A stretch of DNA of 64,000 nucleotides from an uncultured Bacteroidales bacterium (GTDB lineage: Bacteria > Bacteroidota > Bacteroidia > Bacteroidales > UBA932). Positions 9,662-20,635 of the stretch are shown piece by piece. The stretch is taken from contig CAKVDS010000004.1 in the NCBI GenBank assembly GCA_934726455.1, positions 24,169 through 88,168 on the forward strand. The letters run 5' to 3'. The notes below the pieces were generated by a model. That model was not told where the DNA came from. It saw only the letters and a program-made list of their open reading frames with translations, and did no database searches. Position 1 is the stretch's first letter; each line of letters opens with the position of its first letter. Made by a program: the position numbers and the translations under genes.

Positions 9662-11847
9662 TGAGTTTTTCAGAATTCACCAAGGACGACTATCGCCTGA
9701 TAGACAAAGAATACGCCTCATTGATGGATGTGGCGCGCCCCCGGCTGCGCAATGAAGAGCAGGTCGAGACAGTGCAGAAGGCATTTGAATTTGCCAACCA
9801 GGCGCACAAGAATGTCCGCAGGCGCTCGGGAGAGCCGTACATCATCCACCCGATTGAGGTGGCGAAAATCGTTGTGTCCGACATCGGACTGGGATGCAAG
9901 TCCATCTGCGCGGCGCTGCTCCATGATGTGGTGGAGGACACCGGCTACACGGTCGAGGACATCCGCAGCCTGTTCGGGGACAAGATAGCTTCGCTCGTGG
10001 ACGGGCTCACCAAGATCAAGACCGTGCTTGACAACGAGGATCGCAAGGGAGTGACCATGAGCACGGAGAGCCTGCAGGCCGAGAACTTCAAACGTATCCT
10101 GCTGACCCTCAACGATGATGTCCGCGTGGTGCTGATCAAGCTGGCCGACCGCCTGCACAACTGCCGCACCATAGAGTTCATGCCCGAGCACAAGCGCGAC
10201 AAAATCCTCTCGGAGACCATGTTCATATTCATCCCCCTCGCCCACAGACTCGGCCTGTACGGGGTAAAATCGGAGATGGAGAACATCTGGCTGAAATACA
10301 AGGAGCCGGAGGAGTACAAGGAGATCACGGAGAAGATCAACCGCAACATAGCCGAGAGGGAAAAGGACATAGACGAGTTCATCGAGCCTATAGACAAGGC
10401 CTTGAGGGCAGCCGGCTACAGTTTCACCATACGCAAGAGGATAAAGACCCCCTACTCGATATGGTACAAGATGCACAACAAGCACGTCCCGTTCGAGCAG
10501 ATATTCGACCTCTACGCTGTGCGCATAGTCTTCACCCCGAAACTCGACGGCCCGCAGAACGAAAGAGACCAGGCCTACCTCATATTCTCCACGATAACAA
10601 GCCTTTACAGGGAGAACGTGAGCCGCCGCCGGGACTGGATAGCACAGCCCAAAAACAACGGCTACGAAGCCCTGCACTGCACTCTGATGAGCCACGCCGG
10701 CGTGTGGGTGGAAGTCCAGATACGCTCCCGCAGGATGGACGACATAGCCGAAAAGGGCATCGCCGCCCACTGGGCATACAAAAAAGACGGATACATATCG
10801 GAGAACGACTCCGAGATGGACAAGTGGCTGGCCCAGGTGCATGACATTCTGCTGAGCAACGATGTAAGCGCGCTGGAACTGCTCGACATCATCCACAAGG
10901 ATCTCATAAGTTCCGAGATAGTGGTCTTCACCCCGAAAGGGGATCAGAAATCCATACTCAACGGAGCCACGGCCCTGGACTTCGCCTACATGATACACAG
11001 CCACATAGGCAACTCCGCCATCGCCGCCAAAGTCAACATGAAACTCGTCCCACTCTCCCAGCCGCTCAAGTCCGGAGACCAGGTCGAGATCATCACCGCA
11101 ACCAACGCCACCCCTAAGATGGAGTGGCTGCAGTTCCTGCAGACCAGATATGCCAGGACGAGGGTGATCGAGTACTTCAGGGCTGACAGGGACAACATCG
11201 CAGCCGAAGGAAAGAAGATCTACGAGGAGCGCCTGCGTCAGATGGGTCTGAAAAACACCCATGCCCTGCTCAAGAGGTTCATGGACTTCAACCAGATCCG
11301 CGATGCCGAGGAACTGTATTTCCGTGTCGGGCTGGGGGTTCTCGGCCCGGAACAGTTCAAATCCATCATAGATGAGGAGAGCCTGACCTCCGGGGAGAAG
11401 AAGAAACTCACCATGAAGGGCGACAACAACATAAAATACAAGATGGCCGAGTGCTGCAACCCGATACCGGGAGACCCCGTCGTGGGCTTCCTCACGGACA
11501 ACAACACCGTCGTCGTCCACAAGAAATCGTGCGAAGTCGCTGAACGTCTGGCGAGCCGCTTCGGCAACAGGATAGTGATGCCCCAATGGACGGCAGCCGA
11601 ACAGCACGAATACCCGATCAAGATTTCCCTCAAGGGTCTGGACCGGATAGGTCTGCTGAGCGAGATCTCAAGTTTCATCTCCAAGACCATGGGAATCAAC
11701 ATCCGCAAACTGCAGCTCACGGCTGATGCAGGCCTTTTCGAGGGCAACATAGAACTGCGTGTCAAAGACAAGGGAATCCTGGAAGACATGGTCGAAGGGC
11801 TCAAGAAGATCGAAGGCATCCAGGACGTGGTCAGAACAGATATTTGA
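9661..11847 (+). CDS. rel: Bifunctional (p)ppGpp synthetase/hydrolase, Rel/SpoT family
   Basis: Controls the stringent response alarmone. 728 aa from the ATG at 9661, which overlaps the upstream stop; an in-frame ATG 21 nt earlier lies inside yihY. The HD hydrolase domain has GEPYIIHPIEVA and LLHDVVEDT (His88-Asp89). The synthetase domain includes KTPYSIWYKM, FDLYAVRIVF and NNGYEALHC. A TGS domain follows near 395-460 (VFTPKGDQKSILNGATALDFAY), then the ECCNPIPGDPVVGF segment and a C-terminal ACT domain. Both catalytic halves appear intact, so it may be the only long RSH enzyme of the cell; that cannot be judged from one window. Confidence 0.95.
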   Translation: MSFSEFTKDDYRLIDKEYASLMDVARPRLRNEEQVETVQKAFEFANQAHKNVRRRSGEPYIIHPIEVAKIVVSDIGLGCKSICAALLHDVVEDTGYTVEDIRSLFGDKIASLVDGLTKIKTVLDNEDRKGVTMSTESLQAENFKRILLTLNDDVRVVLIKLADRLHNCRTIEFMPEHKRDKILSETMFIFIPLAHRLGLYGVKSEMENIWLKYKEPEEYKEITEKINRNIAEREKDIDEFIEPIDKALRAAGYSFTIRKRIKTPYSIWYKMHNKHVPFEQIFDLYAVRIVFTPKLDGPQNERDQAYLIFSTITSLYRENVSRRRDWIAQPKNNGYEALHCTLMSHAGVWVEVQIRSRRMDDIAEKGIAAHWAYKKDGYISENDSEMDKWLAQVHDILLSNDVSALELLDIIHKDLISSEIVVFTPKGDQKSILNGATALDFAYMIHSHIGNSAIAAKVNMKLVPLSQPLKSGDQVEIITATNATPKMEWLQFLQTRYARTRVIEYFRADRDNIAAEGKKIYEERLRQMGLKNTHALLKRFMDFNQIRDAEELYFRVGLGVLGPEQFKSIIDEESLTSGEKKKLTMKGDNNIKYKMAECCNPIPGDPVVGFLTDNNTVVVHKKSCEVAERLASRFGNRIVMPQWTAAEQHEYPIKISLKGLDRIGLLSEISSFISKTMGINIRKLQLTADAGLFEGNIELRVKDKGILEDMVEGLKKIEGIQDVVRTDI

Positions 11848-11854
11848 CAGCAGA

Positions 11855-13642
11855 ATGAAAAAGTTCCTACCTCTCATATTGACCTTGGCGGTCATCTTCA
11901 TACCGATGATGTTCACGCACTCCTGCGCCAACACCACACAGGCCCCGAGCGGCGGCGACAAGGACACCATCCCTCCTTACATCATCGACATACGCCCTCT
12001 GCCGGGAGCAGTCGGGGTGCCGGTGAACGGGGCCAAGTTCGTCTTCAGATTCAACGAGTTCGTCACCATCAAGCAGGCCACCAACATCTTCCTCTCCCCT
12101 CCCCAGCAGAAGCCGCCGAAAGCAAGACTCAAGGGCAAAAACCTTGTGGTCAGCTTCGAAGAGCCGCTCCAGGAGAACACCACCTACACCATCAGCTTCA
12201 CTGACGCCATCGCCGACGCCAACGAGGGCAACATGTTCGCAGGTTATACCTACGTCTTCTCCACCGGAGAGAGGATCGACTCCATGATGGTCACCGGCAC
12301 AGTACAGGACTGCAACACGCTCGCCCCGGTCAAAGGCGCCACTGTCCTGCTGCACACGGATCTTTCCGACTCCGCAGTCTACAAGACAAGGCCTTATGCA
12401 GCCGTCAAGACAGATGACTGGGGATTCTTCGCCCTGCCTTTCATCAAAGACACCCTATACCGCCTCTATGCTATAAAGGACAGCGACAACGACAACATTT
12501 TCAACCCTGAGACCGAGACAGTAGCATTCGTCGACTCCGTGATAAGGCCGGTCATGACCGCCAGCGACACCGTACGCGAAATCCTCCGCTACGATATGAA
12601 AGACACCGTGGCCTGCCTTGCCAGACGAAGCCAGTACGAACTCAACCTTTTCAGGGAAAAGCCGTCCAAACAATATATAGTCAACAAGGAGCGCACAGCG
12701 GAGAGAGCCGCCTACATCACATTCATGGCGCCGGACGCGGTGATCGACTCCATAACCATAGGCGGGTATCGTCAGACCCAGATTGTCAGCCAGTTCAACA
12801 TCCTGCGGGACAGTCTTGAACTGTGGATCAACAGTCGCCGGGCCGCACCGGACACCATGAAAATCGCTGTCACCTACCTCAAAACCGACTCCCTCGGAGT
12901 CCTAGCCCCTGCGACAGAACAGATAAAACTCGCTCTTGCGAATGACAAGAGGACCTACTCCAAACGCTCCCGCAAGAATCTCAAGCAGGAAGATACGACC
13001 TGTGTCTTCTCCTTGACGGCAGACCCGAAGACCGTGGAACAGAACGGGTTCGATATGGTTTTCCGCTACCCGATCATCCGTGAGAGTTTTGATTCCATAA
13101 GATTCACCGCGATCACACCGCGGCAGACCGAGCAGAAGATGAGCTTCAGCGTCGAGCGGGACAGCCTCAACCTGCGGCGGTACATCCTCAGGCCGGGAGA
13201 GAAACTCCAGCACGGCTATGAATATATAATGAAAGTGCCTCATAAGGCTTTCCGCGACATCAACGGATTCTGGTCCGACAGCCTTGAGGTCAAGTGCAGC
13301 CTACCGGACGACGACAAGCTCAGCACACTGGAGACCGTCATGAGCGGAGTCGACCGCAAATACATAGTGGATCTGCTCAACGAGAAAAGGGACAAGGTGC
13401 TGCGAAGCTACATCATAGATTCCGACACCACCCTGCTCTTCCCTTACCTTTCTGAGGGCGGCTACTGCATCCGCATAACCGAAGACAGCAACCGCAACTC
13501 CATAGTGGACTCGGGCTCGATACTCGAGCATCGCCAGCCGGAAAAAGTCAAGTTCTATGAGGTTGACGGCGGCAAGTTCATAAAGATCCCGGCAGGGGCC
13601 GAAGTGACACAGAATATTAATCTGTCAGAGATATTCAAATGA
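11855..13642 (+). CDS. Ig-like (SbsA-type) domain lipoprotein
   Basis: 595 aa from the ATG at 11855, 7 nt after the rel stop; the longer frame upstream lies inside rel. The signal peptide ends at the lipobox THSC. Residues about 30-135 form a bacterial Ig-like domain (PPYIIDIRPLPGAVGVPVNGAKFVFRF..., EPLQENTTYTISFTDAIADANEGN). A carboxypeptidase-regulatory-like beta domain follows (GTVQDCNTLAPVKGATVLLH..., YRLYAIKDSDNDNIFNPETE). The rest is beta-rich. This lipoprotein type is common in Bacteroidetes, but its function is unknown; an envelope structural role is likely. Its stop overlaps the next ATG (ATGA). Confidence 0.8.
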   Translation: MKKFLPLILTLAVIFIPMMFTHSCANTTQAPSGGDKDTIPPYIIDIRPLPGAVGVPVNGAKFVFRFNEFVTIKQATNIFLSPPQQKPPKARLKGKNLVVSFEEPLQENTTYTISFTDAIADANEGNMFAGYTYVFSTGERIDSMMVTGTVQDCNTLAPVKGATVLLHTDLSDSAVYKTRPYAAVKTDDWGFFALPFIKDTLYRLYAIKDSDNDNIFNPETETVAFVDSVIRPVMTASDTVREILRYDMKDTVACLARRSQYELNLFREKPSKQYIVNKERTAERAAYITFMAPDAVIDSITIGGYRQTQIVSQFNILRDSLELWINSRRAAPDTMKIAVTYLKTDSLGVLAPATEQIKLALANDKRTYSKRSRKNLKQEDTTCVFSLTADPKTVEQNGFDMVFRYPIIRESFDSIRFTAITPRQTEQKMSFSVERDSLNLRRYILRPGEKLQHGYEYIMKVPHKAFRDINGFWSDSLEVKCSLPDDDKLSTLETVMSGVDRKYIVDLLNEKRDKVLRSYIIDSDTTLLFPYLSEGGYCIRITEDSNRNSIVDSGSILEHRQPEKVKFYEVDGGKFIKIPAGAEVTQNINLSEIFK

Positions 13643-14410
13643 AGACGATTTTAAAGATTCTTTCCGCCCTGTTGCTTCTTGCCCCGATCGGGCTTGAAGC
13701 CCAGGACAGCACCGCCGTCGTGAAGAAGCTCCGTCCGATAAATGACTACTCGCTGATCGGAGTCAACTACGGCGTCACATTCGCCAACACATGGTTCAGC
13801 CCGACCAAACACAACGCGGAATATGTGTTTTCCTCCAACTATGTCTCCGTCACCTACACCAAATTCAGCAAGCTCTTCGACCGCATGCCTTATTTCGCCC
13901 TGGTGCTCGGAGCGGCCATGGGCAACGAGGGCTATGCATTCAAGGCCGACAAGGAGACGGGGATCTCTGCGGATGTCGACGGGGCCACACGCTGCTCCAT
14001 CCAAGTGATAGAGTTTCCTGCGATGATGCAGTTCCACTACGACTTCGAGCCGGCCAAGATCATGGCCAACGCCGGTGTCTACGGCGGCTGGAGACGCAGC
14101 ATCACACGCTCCGGCCCATCTCTGGAGCCAGAATGGGCGGACAAATTCCGCAGCTATGAGCGCCGTTTCGACTACGGCTTTCAGGGCGGCGGAGGTTTCG
14201 CCCTGATATTCGACCCGGTGGAGATACATTTCAACTGTCTGCTGCGCTGGTCGTGGTCCAACCTCTATGAGCCGGACTACAAGAGCAAATACTACAACAA
14301 CTACGCTTACCCGCTGGACATCATGGCCACCGTCGGCCTGCACTTCCAGCTCTCAAGACGCAGGGGAAAAACACGGAAAGAAATAAAACAGGAAGCATAC
14401 AATATCGTTT

Positions 14411-15625
<1,215 letters not shown>

Positions 15626-15628
15626 CGG

Positions 15629-15662
15629 AGGCCTGCTACTCGACGTAGAGCAGCAGGCCTTT
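15629..15662 (+). terminator. Terminator of the ligA-ispG operon, inside the 3' end of the convergent gene
   Basis: AGGCCTGCTACTC (15629-15641) and GAGCAGCAGGCCT (15648-15660) form a 13-bp stem with one mismatch around a 6-nt loop, followed by TT. It begins 4 nt after the ispG stop, and its DNA also encodes the last residues of the rlmI-like gene on the other strand. Confidence 0.55.
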
Positions 15663-16835
15663 GAGGTACTCCCCTTCCGGATGATAGATGCTGACAGGGT
15701 GGTCGGCACCCTGACAGAAACGGTCGATGATCCTCACACGGCGCCCTGTCTGGGCAGCGGCGGAGAAGACGGTATTGGCAAACGTGATCTTGTCCACGAC
15801 CTGCGAGCAGCTGAAGGTGAAGACCAGTCCCCCGGAAGCCACCTTGGCTATCGCTGCGGCATTGAGACGCTGATAGGCTCTGAGCGCGTTCTTGAGCGCA
15901 TCTCTATGCTTTGCAAACGCCGGCGGATCCACTATCATAAGGTCATACTTACCCTCTTCGCAAGCACCGAGATACTCGATGGCATCGGCACAGATGTTCT
16001 TCCACTTCCCTTCCTGCGGAGCATTCAGGGCAAGGTTGCGGTCAGCAAGGGCTATGGCCTTGGCAGATGAGTCCACCGAGTCCACTGACTCCGCGCCTCC
16101 GGTCAGCGCATAGACACTGAATCCTCCCGTATAGCAGAAAAGGTTGAGAACCCGCCGCCCGGCGGCATACTTGCCAACAAGAGCACGGTTGTCACGCTGA
16201 TCAAGGAAGAATCCGGTCTTCTGACCCTCTTCCCAGTTGACGAGGAAGCGGCGGCCGTTCTCGCACACCGAGATCTCCGCCTGACTGAAATCATCCCTTC
16301 TGTAAAGGTATCCGTCAACAAGCTCAAGCCCGGCCTTGAAAGGTGCAGTGCCGGAACTCTTGTCATACACCGCCTTGAGATATTCCCCGAGCACGTCCTT
16401 GAGAGCCTCACAAATCCTTGACTTGGCACGGAACATCCCGACAGAATGAGCCTGAAGCACACATACCCCGTCGTACCAGTCTATGATAAGCCCCGGGAGC
16501 CCGTCTCCCTCCCCGTGGACAAGACGGAAACAGTCCGTCCCTGAAGGGTTGAAACAATCCAGCCCCACAGCCTGTCTCATGGCGACGGCCCGTGCTATGG
16601 AATCCCTCCAGAATCCGGGAGCAAGGGGATCCCCGTCGAAAGAAAGAATCCGGACAGCTATCGAGCCGACCTGATAATGGCCGGCAGCCAGATACTGGCC
16701 TTCGGCACTGTATACTGCCACGACATCGCCCTCCTCAGGCCTGCCTTGAATATCAGCGACAGCACCGCTGAACACCCACGGATGGAAACGGCGCAGGGAC
16801 GAATCGCGTCCCGGCTTAAGAATTACTTTGATCAT
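15636..16835 (-). CDS. rlmI: Class I SAM-dependent rRNA methyltransferase, RlmI-like
   Basis: Likely modifies a cytosine (C5) of 23S rRNA. 399 aa, as in E. coli RlmI (396). An N-terminal PUA domain covers about 1-75 (LKPGRDSSLRRFHPWVFSGAV, GDVVAVYSAEGQYLAAGHY). A central domain carries EGQKTGFFLDQRDNR. The Rossmann methyltransferase has RVLNLFCYTGGFSVYAL (SAM loop), the DPPAFAKH motif and FTFSCSQVV (catalytic Cys). It is the last gene of a five-gene minus-strand operon and overlaps the exonuclease gene by 20 nt. The precise rRNA position is inferred from homology. Confidence 0.88.
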   Translation of the reverse strand: MIKVILKPGRDSSLRRFHPWVFSGAVADIQGRPEEGDVVAVYSAEGQYLAAGHYQVGSIAVRILSFDGDPLAPGFWRDSIARAVAMRQAVGLDCFNPSGTDCFRLVHGEGDGLPGLIIDWYDGVCVLQAHSVGMFRAKSRICEALKDVLGEYLKAVYDKSSGTAPFKAGLELVDGYLYRRDDFSQAEISVCENGRRFLVNWEEGQKTGFFLDQRDNRALVGKYAAGRRVLNLFCYTGGFSVYALTGGAESVDSVDSSAKAIALADRNLALNAPQEGKWKNICADAIEYLGACEEGKYDLMIVDPPAFAKHRDALKNALRAYQRLNAAAIAKVASGGLVFTFSCSQVVDKITFANTVFSAAAQTGRRVRIIDRFCQGADHPVSIYHPEGEYLKGLLLYVE

Positions 16836-17469
16836 CTTTCTGCTTGTTTTGTACAGGTGGATTCAACTCCTCAGGGCTGAGCGGATGTTTCTCGGACGCA
16901 AGGAGCTTGAGATACATCTCCCGGCATATCCACGCATCGGTAGCGGCATAGAGCTGCTGTGATTTGGACAGCTCATCGGCCTCCCAGTTGGAAAGCTGCT
17001 GCGTCTTGGAGATGCGGCAGCCGAGGATGATGGCGGACATCTTCTTGACACTCTTGTCGCGCACTCCCCATTCGGAAGCTATCTTCTGGAGATCCACGAA
17101 ATTGCGGGCCTCGAATTTATGATAGTGCTGAAGCCCGCGCACATCATCATGCACCGCCGCCCCGACCTTGATTATGTCCGGGTTTGAAAGCACGGCACAC
17201 ATGAGTTTCCGCATGCCGAGCTTGTTGACACGGAAAAGGAAGGCCTTGTCAGGACCGGAGAGCTGAAGCAGGGCCACGTCATGATGAGGCATGTTGGATG
17301 CGAAGACCGGACGTGTCTCAGTATCGAAACCTATGATTTTCTGGGACATCAGATAGGCTATTGCCTTGGCATAGTCCAATCCTGTCTTCTCTATGATGTG
17401 GATTTCACCCGGGAACGCACCCGCAGGCAGTTTCTCGATCTCCTCGGGAAGAATACTAATTTTGAACAT
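16816..17469 (-). CDS. 3'-5' exonuclease, RNase D-like DEDD family
   Basis: 217 aa, matching a stand-alone 3'-5' exonuclease domain. Exo I is IGFDTETRP (Asp and Glu metal ligands, about 47-55), Exo II lies in VGAAVHDDVRGLQ (about 101-113), and the Exo III-like segment is LYAATDAWICREMY. A Gln/Lys-rich tail follows (PPVQNKQKDDQSN). No HRDC domain is present, so it is not a full RNase D. Substrate (RNA or DNA) cannot be told from sequence. It overlaps both neighbours (20 nt and 14 nt). Confidence 0.85.
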   Translation of the reverse strand: MFKISILPEEIEKLPAGAFPGEIHIIEKTGLDYAKAIAYLMSQKIIGFDTETRPVFASNMPHHDVALLQLSGPDKAFLFRVNKLGMRKLMCAVLSNPDIIKVGAAVHDDVRGLQHYHKFEARNFVDLQKIASEWGVRDKSVKKMSAIILGCRISKTQQLSNWEADELSKSQQLYAATDAWICREMYLKLLASEKHPLSPEELNPPVQNKQKDDQSNS

Positions 17470-18562
17470 AAGAACCTGGTATCAGAATGACAGACGCGTC
17501 ATCGGCCTCCGGACGCGGTACAGGCCGGAACGTCTGCAACTGAGGTTTAGCAATATTATGGGTAAAAAGATTGTAGCGGCGCAAATAATCATACATCGTC
17601 TCAGCAGTCAGCTCAAAACTGCTCTCCACCTCGAAGTCCTTGGAAATGAGGCGTCCGTATGTCATGGAACTCTCGTTCATCACGGACACGACACGGGCAA
17701 GTTCGTTCTTGACCTCATCCGTGTCGACAAACATGTCGTCTATTATGACAGCGTCGAGCACGCCCCCGTGCCCGGACCCCACATAGGCATCCAGAAGACG
17801 GAAGACGAGACTGTCCCTGTCACCGGAAGGCAGAGGGAAACAGAGCGAACCGCTGTGTCCATGGACCTTGCATGCCCTGACGAAAAGTTCCAGATAGTCC
17901 TGTTCTGAAGAAATCCGCGGGTCGTAGATGACTCCGACATTCATCAATCTGCGCCCGCCACGGCCCAGTACACGGTCAAAAGCAATCTCTATGGGAGAAA
18001 ACACCGGAATCCCGCAACCAGTGCTCCGGAAAAGAGTATCGACATCGAAAGCGCCATGGCGGGAGACTGCAGCAGTACCCAGGACAATCATCTTTGAACG
18101 GTTCTTCAAGCCAAGCCCCTCGATGTCATACGGACTTATATGGAGAGCCGTATCAATCGCGCACAAGGCGTCACGCACAACCCTCTCCCTCAGGAAGGAG
18201 ATATATGAACTGTCCGGAGAGACGACCGCAAGGCTGTCGTCAGAAATGCAGTCGAGGGTCTCGCCGGCAAAATCGGGAAGGCCGTCCTGCTTGAAAGAGC
18301 CGTCAACATTGTCTCTACGGTCGCAGGCGCTGAAAAGCTCCGCAAAACGGTCCGCCGCCGTCGAGGGTCCTATGTAACTTACGTCCGCCTGCACCTCCGG
18401 TACAGGGTTGCTCTTCAGGACGGACATCTCACGGCCTGTCCTGTCAGCGAGAATCGAACGCACATAAGGGATCGTAGGCCTGTTCTCGACCGTCCTGCGG
18501 TGACAGGAAGGCAGCAGAAAGAGCAATGCGGCAGGCAGCAGGAGAATCTTTCTGAACCTCAT
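17456..18562 (-). CDS. Lipoprotein of unknown function
   Basis: 368 aa. The signal peptide is followed by a lipobox-like LLPSC, so it is probably an envelope lipoprotein. I do not recognise a catalytic motif. Notable segments are GLPDFAGETLDCISDDSL, SPYDIEGLGLKNRSKMIVLGTAAVSRHGAFDVDTLF and GGRRLMNVGVIYDPRISSEQDYLELFVRAC; the last could be an alpha/beta sensor-like fold, but this is a guess. It overlaps pssA by ATGA and the exonuclease gene by 14 nt. Transcription with pssA hints at an envelope role. Confidence 0.6.
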   Translation of the reverse strand: MRFRKILLLPAALLFLLPSCHRRTVENRPTIPYVRSILADRTGREMSVLKSNPVPEVQADVSYIGPSTAADRFAELFSACDRRDNVDGSFKQDGLPDFAGETLDCISDDSLAVVSPDSSYISFLRERVVRDALCAIDTALHISPYDIEGLGLKNRSKMIVLGTAAVSRHGAFDVDTLFRSTGCGIPVFSPIEIAFDRVLGRGGRRLMNVGVIYDPRISSEQDYLELFVRACKVHGHSGSLCFPLPSGDRDSLVFRLLDAYVGSGHGGVLDAVIIDDMFVDTDEVKNELARVVSVMNESSMTYGRLISKDFEVESSFELTAETMYDYLRRYNLFTHNIAKPQLQTFRPVPRPEADDASVILIPGSYVQN

Positions 18563-19278
18563 ATCTTGACTATCGCGTAGATTATATTCTTGATTATATA
18601 GCAGGCAAGTGTCAGAACCAGCGCCATCGACCAGTTGAGTCGGCAGAGCAGGCAGACTGCGACAAAGACAAGTGCCAGCGCAGCAAAAGTCAGCCTCTTG
18701 ATCTTCAGCACCCTCGAATCATCCTTGTGGAATTTGAGAGAAAACATCGGAATCTCACTCACCATCAGGACGCTCAGGACGACAGACAGAACCGGCAGGA
18801 AAACCGGACCCGCCGCCCAGTCTGAAAGGAAACTGGCCGGCTCATGACAGATGTAGAAGCAAAGCGACCCGCAGAGCAGGGCGGAAGCCGGGACAGGAAG
18901 CCCGAGAAACGAATCCGACTGCCGCTTGTCAACATTGAATTTCGCAAGACGCAAGGCGCTGAACACAGTCATGATGAGGGGAATCCAGCAGAAAACGCTC
19001 TCCCCGAACATCTGGGTGCACATGAGCCTGTAGAGCATCACCGAAGGGAGAACTCCGAAACTCACAATGTCGCAGAGCGAGTCAAGTTCCTTGCCCAAGT
19101 CAGAATATGCACCGAGCAACCTTGCTGAGAAGCCGTCGAAGAAATCGAACACTGCTGCCGCCAGCATAAGGTAGAAAGCATATTCAAAGCGTCCCTTGAA
19201 CGCGAACACCACCCCGATGATGCCGCACACGACATTCATCGAGGTGATGAAATCTGGAATGTATTTCTTGAATGACAT
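18559..19278 (-). CDS. pssA: CDP-diacylglycerol-serine O-phosphatidyltransferase
   Basis: Makes phosphatidylserine, the precursor of phosphatidylethanolamine, at the inner membrane. 239 aa with about six to seven hydrophobic helices. The CDP-alcohol phosphotransferase signature DG-x2-AR-x8-G-x3-D-x3-D is read directly: DGFSAR at about 47-52, then LGAYSDLGKELDSLCD. The N-terminus FKKYIPDFITSMNVVCGIIGV is typical of the bacterial type II enzyme. It shares one base with the C1 peptidase stop upstream and ATGA with the lipoprotein gene downstream. Confidence 0.92.
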   Translation of the reverse strand: MSFKKYIPDFITSMNVVCGIIGVVFAFKGRFEYAFYLMLAAAVFDFFDGFSARLLGAYSDLGKELDSLCDIVSFGVLPSVMLYRLMCTQMFGESVFCWIPLIMTVFSALRLAKFNVDKRQSDSFLGLPVPASALLCGSLCFYICHEPASFLSDWAAGPVFLPVLSVVLSVLMVSEIPMFSLKFHKDDSRVLKIKRLTFAALALVFVAVCLLCRLNWSMALVLTLACYIIKNIIYAIVKI

Positions 19279-20462
19279 TACTTTGACAGTTTCTTCCTCA
19301 GATCCTTAGGAAGAGCTGACTTGTGAATCATATAATCTATGCTCTGGTTCTTGACGAAAGCCTCGGTGACATACCAGATTCCCTTGTACTTTCCGGTCTC
19401 GCCCCAGGAATTCTTGACCATATAGTATTTCTTGCCGTCCTGATCCTTGGCGATACCGAAAATCTGCATGCCGTGGTCATCGGTGATGGTCTTGTTCTCG
19501 AACTCGGCCTGGCGGGACTCCTGGGTAGGCACGCTCTCGACTATTGCGACAGGGGCAGGCTTGCCCTCCTCCTTGCCGACCCAGTGCTCCTGATCGGATC
19601 CGGCAGCCGTAGCCTTGACATCGACGAGGATTCCGAGACCGTTGCGGGTGAAACCGGCATGGCTGACATCTGCACCCCAAGCCACGGTGTATCCTTTCAT
19701 GATGGCATCATCAAGGATGGACATGAACTCGTCGATAGGAACATTGTACACCTCGTCCCAGCGCCAGTTGTCGCACACTTCAAGAGGGAACCAGGTATAG
19801 AAAGGATGATGGGTGAACGAGGAGAGGGTCACATAGTCCTCCGGGACAATCTTCATCGCATCGCGGTATTCTTCCGGGGTGTATTCCTTGCCGTCAACGG
19901 TGAATTTCTCCGGCCAAGGGCCGAGGTATGTGTCGAGCACAGCCTTGAATCCAGGCCTCCAAGCCGTCGTCAATGTACGGTTAGGGTTCTTTGCAACGGC
20001 TGAAATATAGCCTTCGAGCACAGCATCGAGTTCCGCCTGCCTCGGGAGTTCTGTCCCATAATTCATGCCTGTCATGGTCTCAAGCGGCACGATGCCGTAG
20101 TCCTCTATCACATGGAGCACATCATCGGCCTCCGAGCCGGCTCCGAAAGTGAGATTGCCGTCAAGGCGGACATACTTCACCGCCCTGTCCATATAAGAAT
20201 GTGAAACCACGAAGAATACAGAAAAATCCGGATACTTGAGCGTATCCTTTATATTGCCAAGACGGATTGCCTCGGACTCGAAGAAACCGATGGTGGAGTA
20301 GGCCCAGCAGGTGCCGCTGGAAGCCTGGTTCTTGACAGAGGTGATCGGATTGGCCTTGACGGTGGTGAAAGTGTAGTCCAGGTCAGCGACCGGGGACTTC
20401 ACCTGCGCAGTCGCGCAGATGCAGGCGCACAAGATGGCAGCCGGAATGATAAACTTCTTCAT
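19278..20462 (-). CDS. C1-family (papain-fold) peptidase, bleomycin hydrolase / aminopeptidase C type
   Basis: 394 aa with an N-terminal signal peptide (MKKFIIPAAILCACICATAQ), so it is exported, unlike cytosolic PepC. The catalytic Cys is in NQASSGTCWAYST (about 52), the His in VSHAGFTRNGLGI and the Asn in MVKNSWGETGKYKGIWYV. First gene of the operon leading to pssA and the rlmI-like gene. A -7 box lies 51 nt upstream of the ATG, giving a real leader. The exact specificity is unknown. Confidence 0.88.
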   Translation of the reverse strand: MKKFIIPAAILCACICATAQVKSPVADLDYTFTTVKANPITSVKNQASSGTCWAYSTIGFFESEAIRLGNIKDTLKYPDFSVFFVVSHSYMDRAVKYVRLDGNLTFGAGSEADDVLHVIEDYGIVPLETMTGMNYGTELPRQAELDAVLEGYISAVAKNPNRTLTTAWRPGFKAVLDTYLGPWPEKFTVDGKEYTPEEYRDAMKIVPEDYVTLSSFTHHPFYTWFPLEVCDNWRWDEVYNVPIDEFMSILDDAIMKGYTVAWGADVSHAGFTRNGLGILVDVKATAAGSDQEHWVGKEEGKPAPVAIVESVPTQESRQAEFENKTITDDHGMQIFGIAKDQDGKKYYMVKNSWGETGKYKGIWYVTEAFVKNQSIDYMIHKSALPKDLRKKLSK

Positions 20463-20513
20463 ATACCTAACTAAATCAAATTTTCTTTACAGGTGCACCC
20501 GGAGGCGCAATCA

Positions 20514-20521
20514 CAAATATA
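20514..20521 (-). promoter_or_regulatory. Promoter -7 box of the C1 peptidase-pssA operon
   Basis: Minus strand reads TATATTTG, 51 nt before the ATG of the peptidase gene. No convincing -33 element is visible. Confidence 0.45.
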
Positions 20522-20581
20522 AGCAATTATTTTCTATCACTCGAATTTCAGGTCATTTTAGGTAACTACTCAGGTACGCTG

Positions 20582-20603
20582 GTCATGGCCAGCCGGCCAT
20601 GAC
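20582..20603. repeat. Short perfect palindrome at the left edge of the accessory island
   Basis: GTCATGGCC and GGCCATGAC form a 9-bp perfect stem with a 4-nt loop, 33 nt past the stop of the first AAA/DUF4143 gene. It lacks a T-run, so it is a weak terminator candidate; it could also mark the island edge. Confidence 0.5.
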
Positions 20604-20635
20604 TTCACTGCAAAGTCGATTTGCCCCTTTCCGCA

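Noticed and set aside
9718..11607. 629-aa minus-strand ORF opposite rel
   Set aside because: It lies wholly opposite rel, whose domains are all recognisable. Long antisense frames arise from the GC-biased third codon positions.
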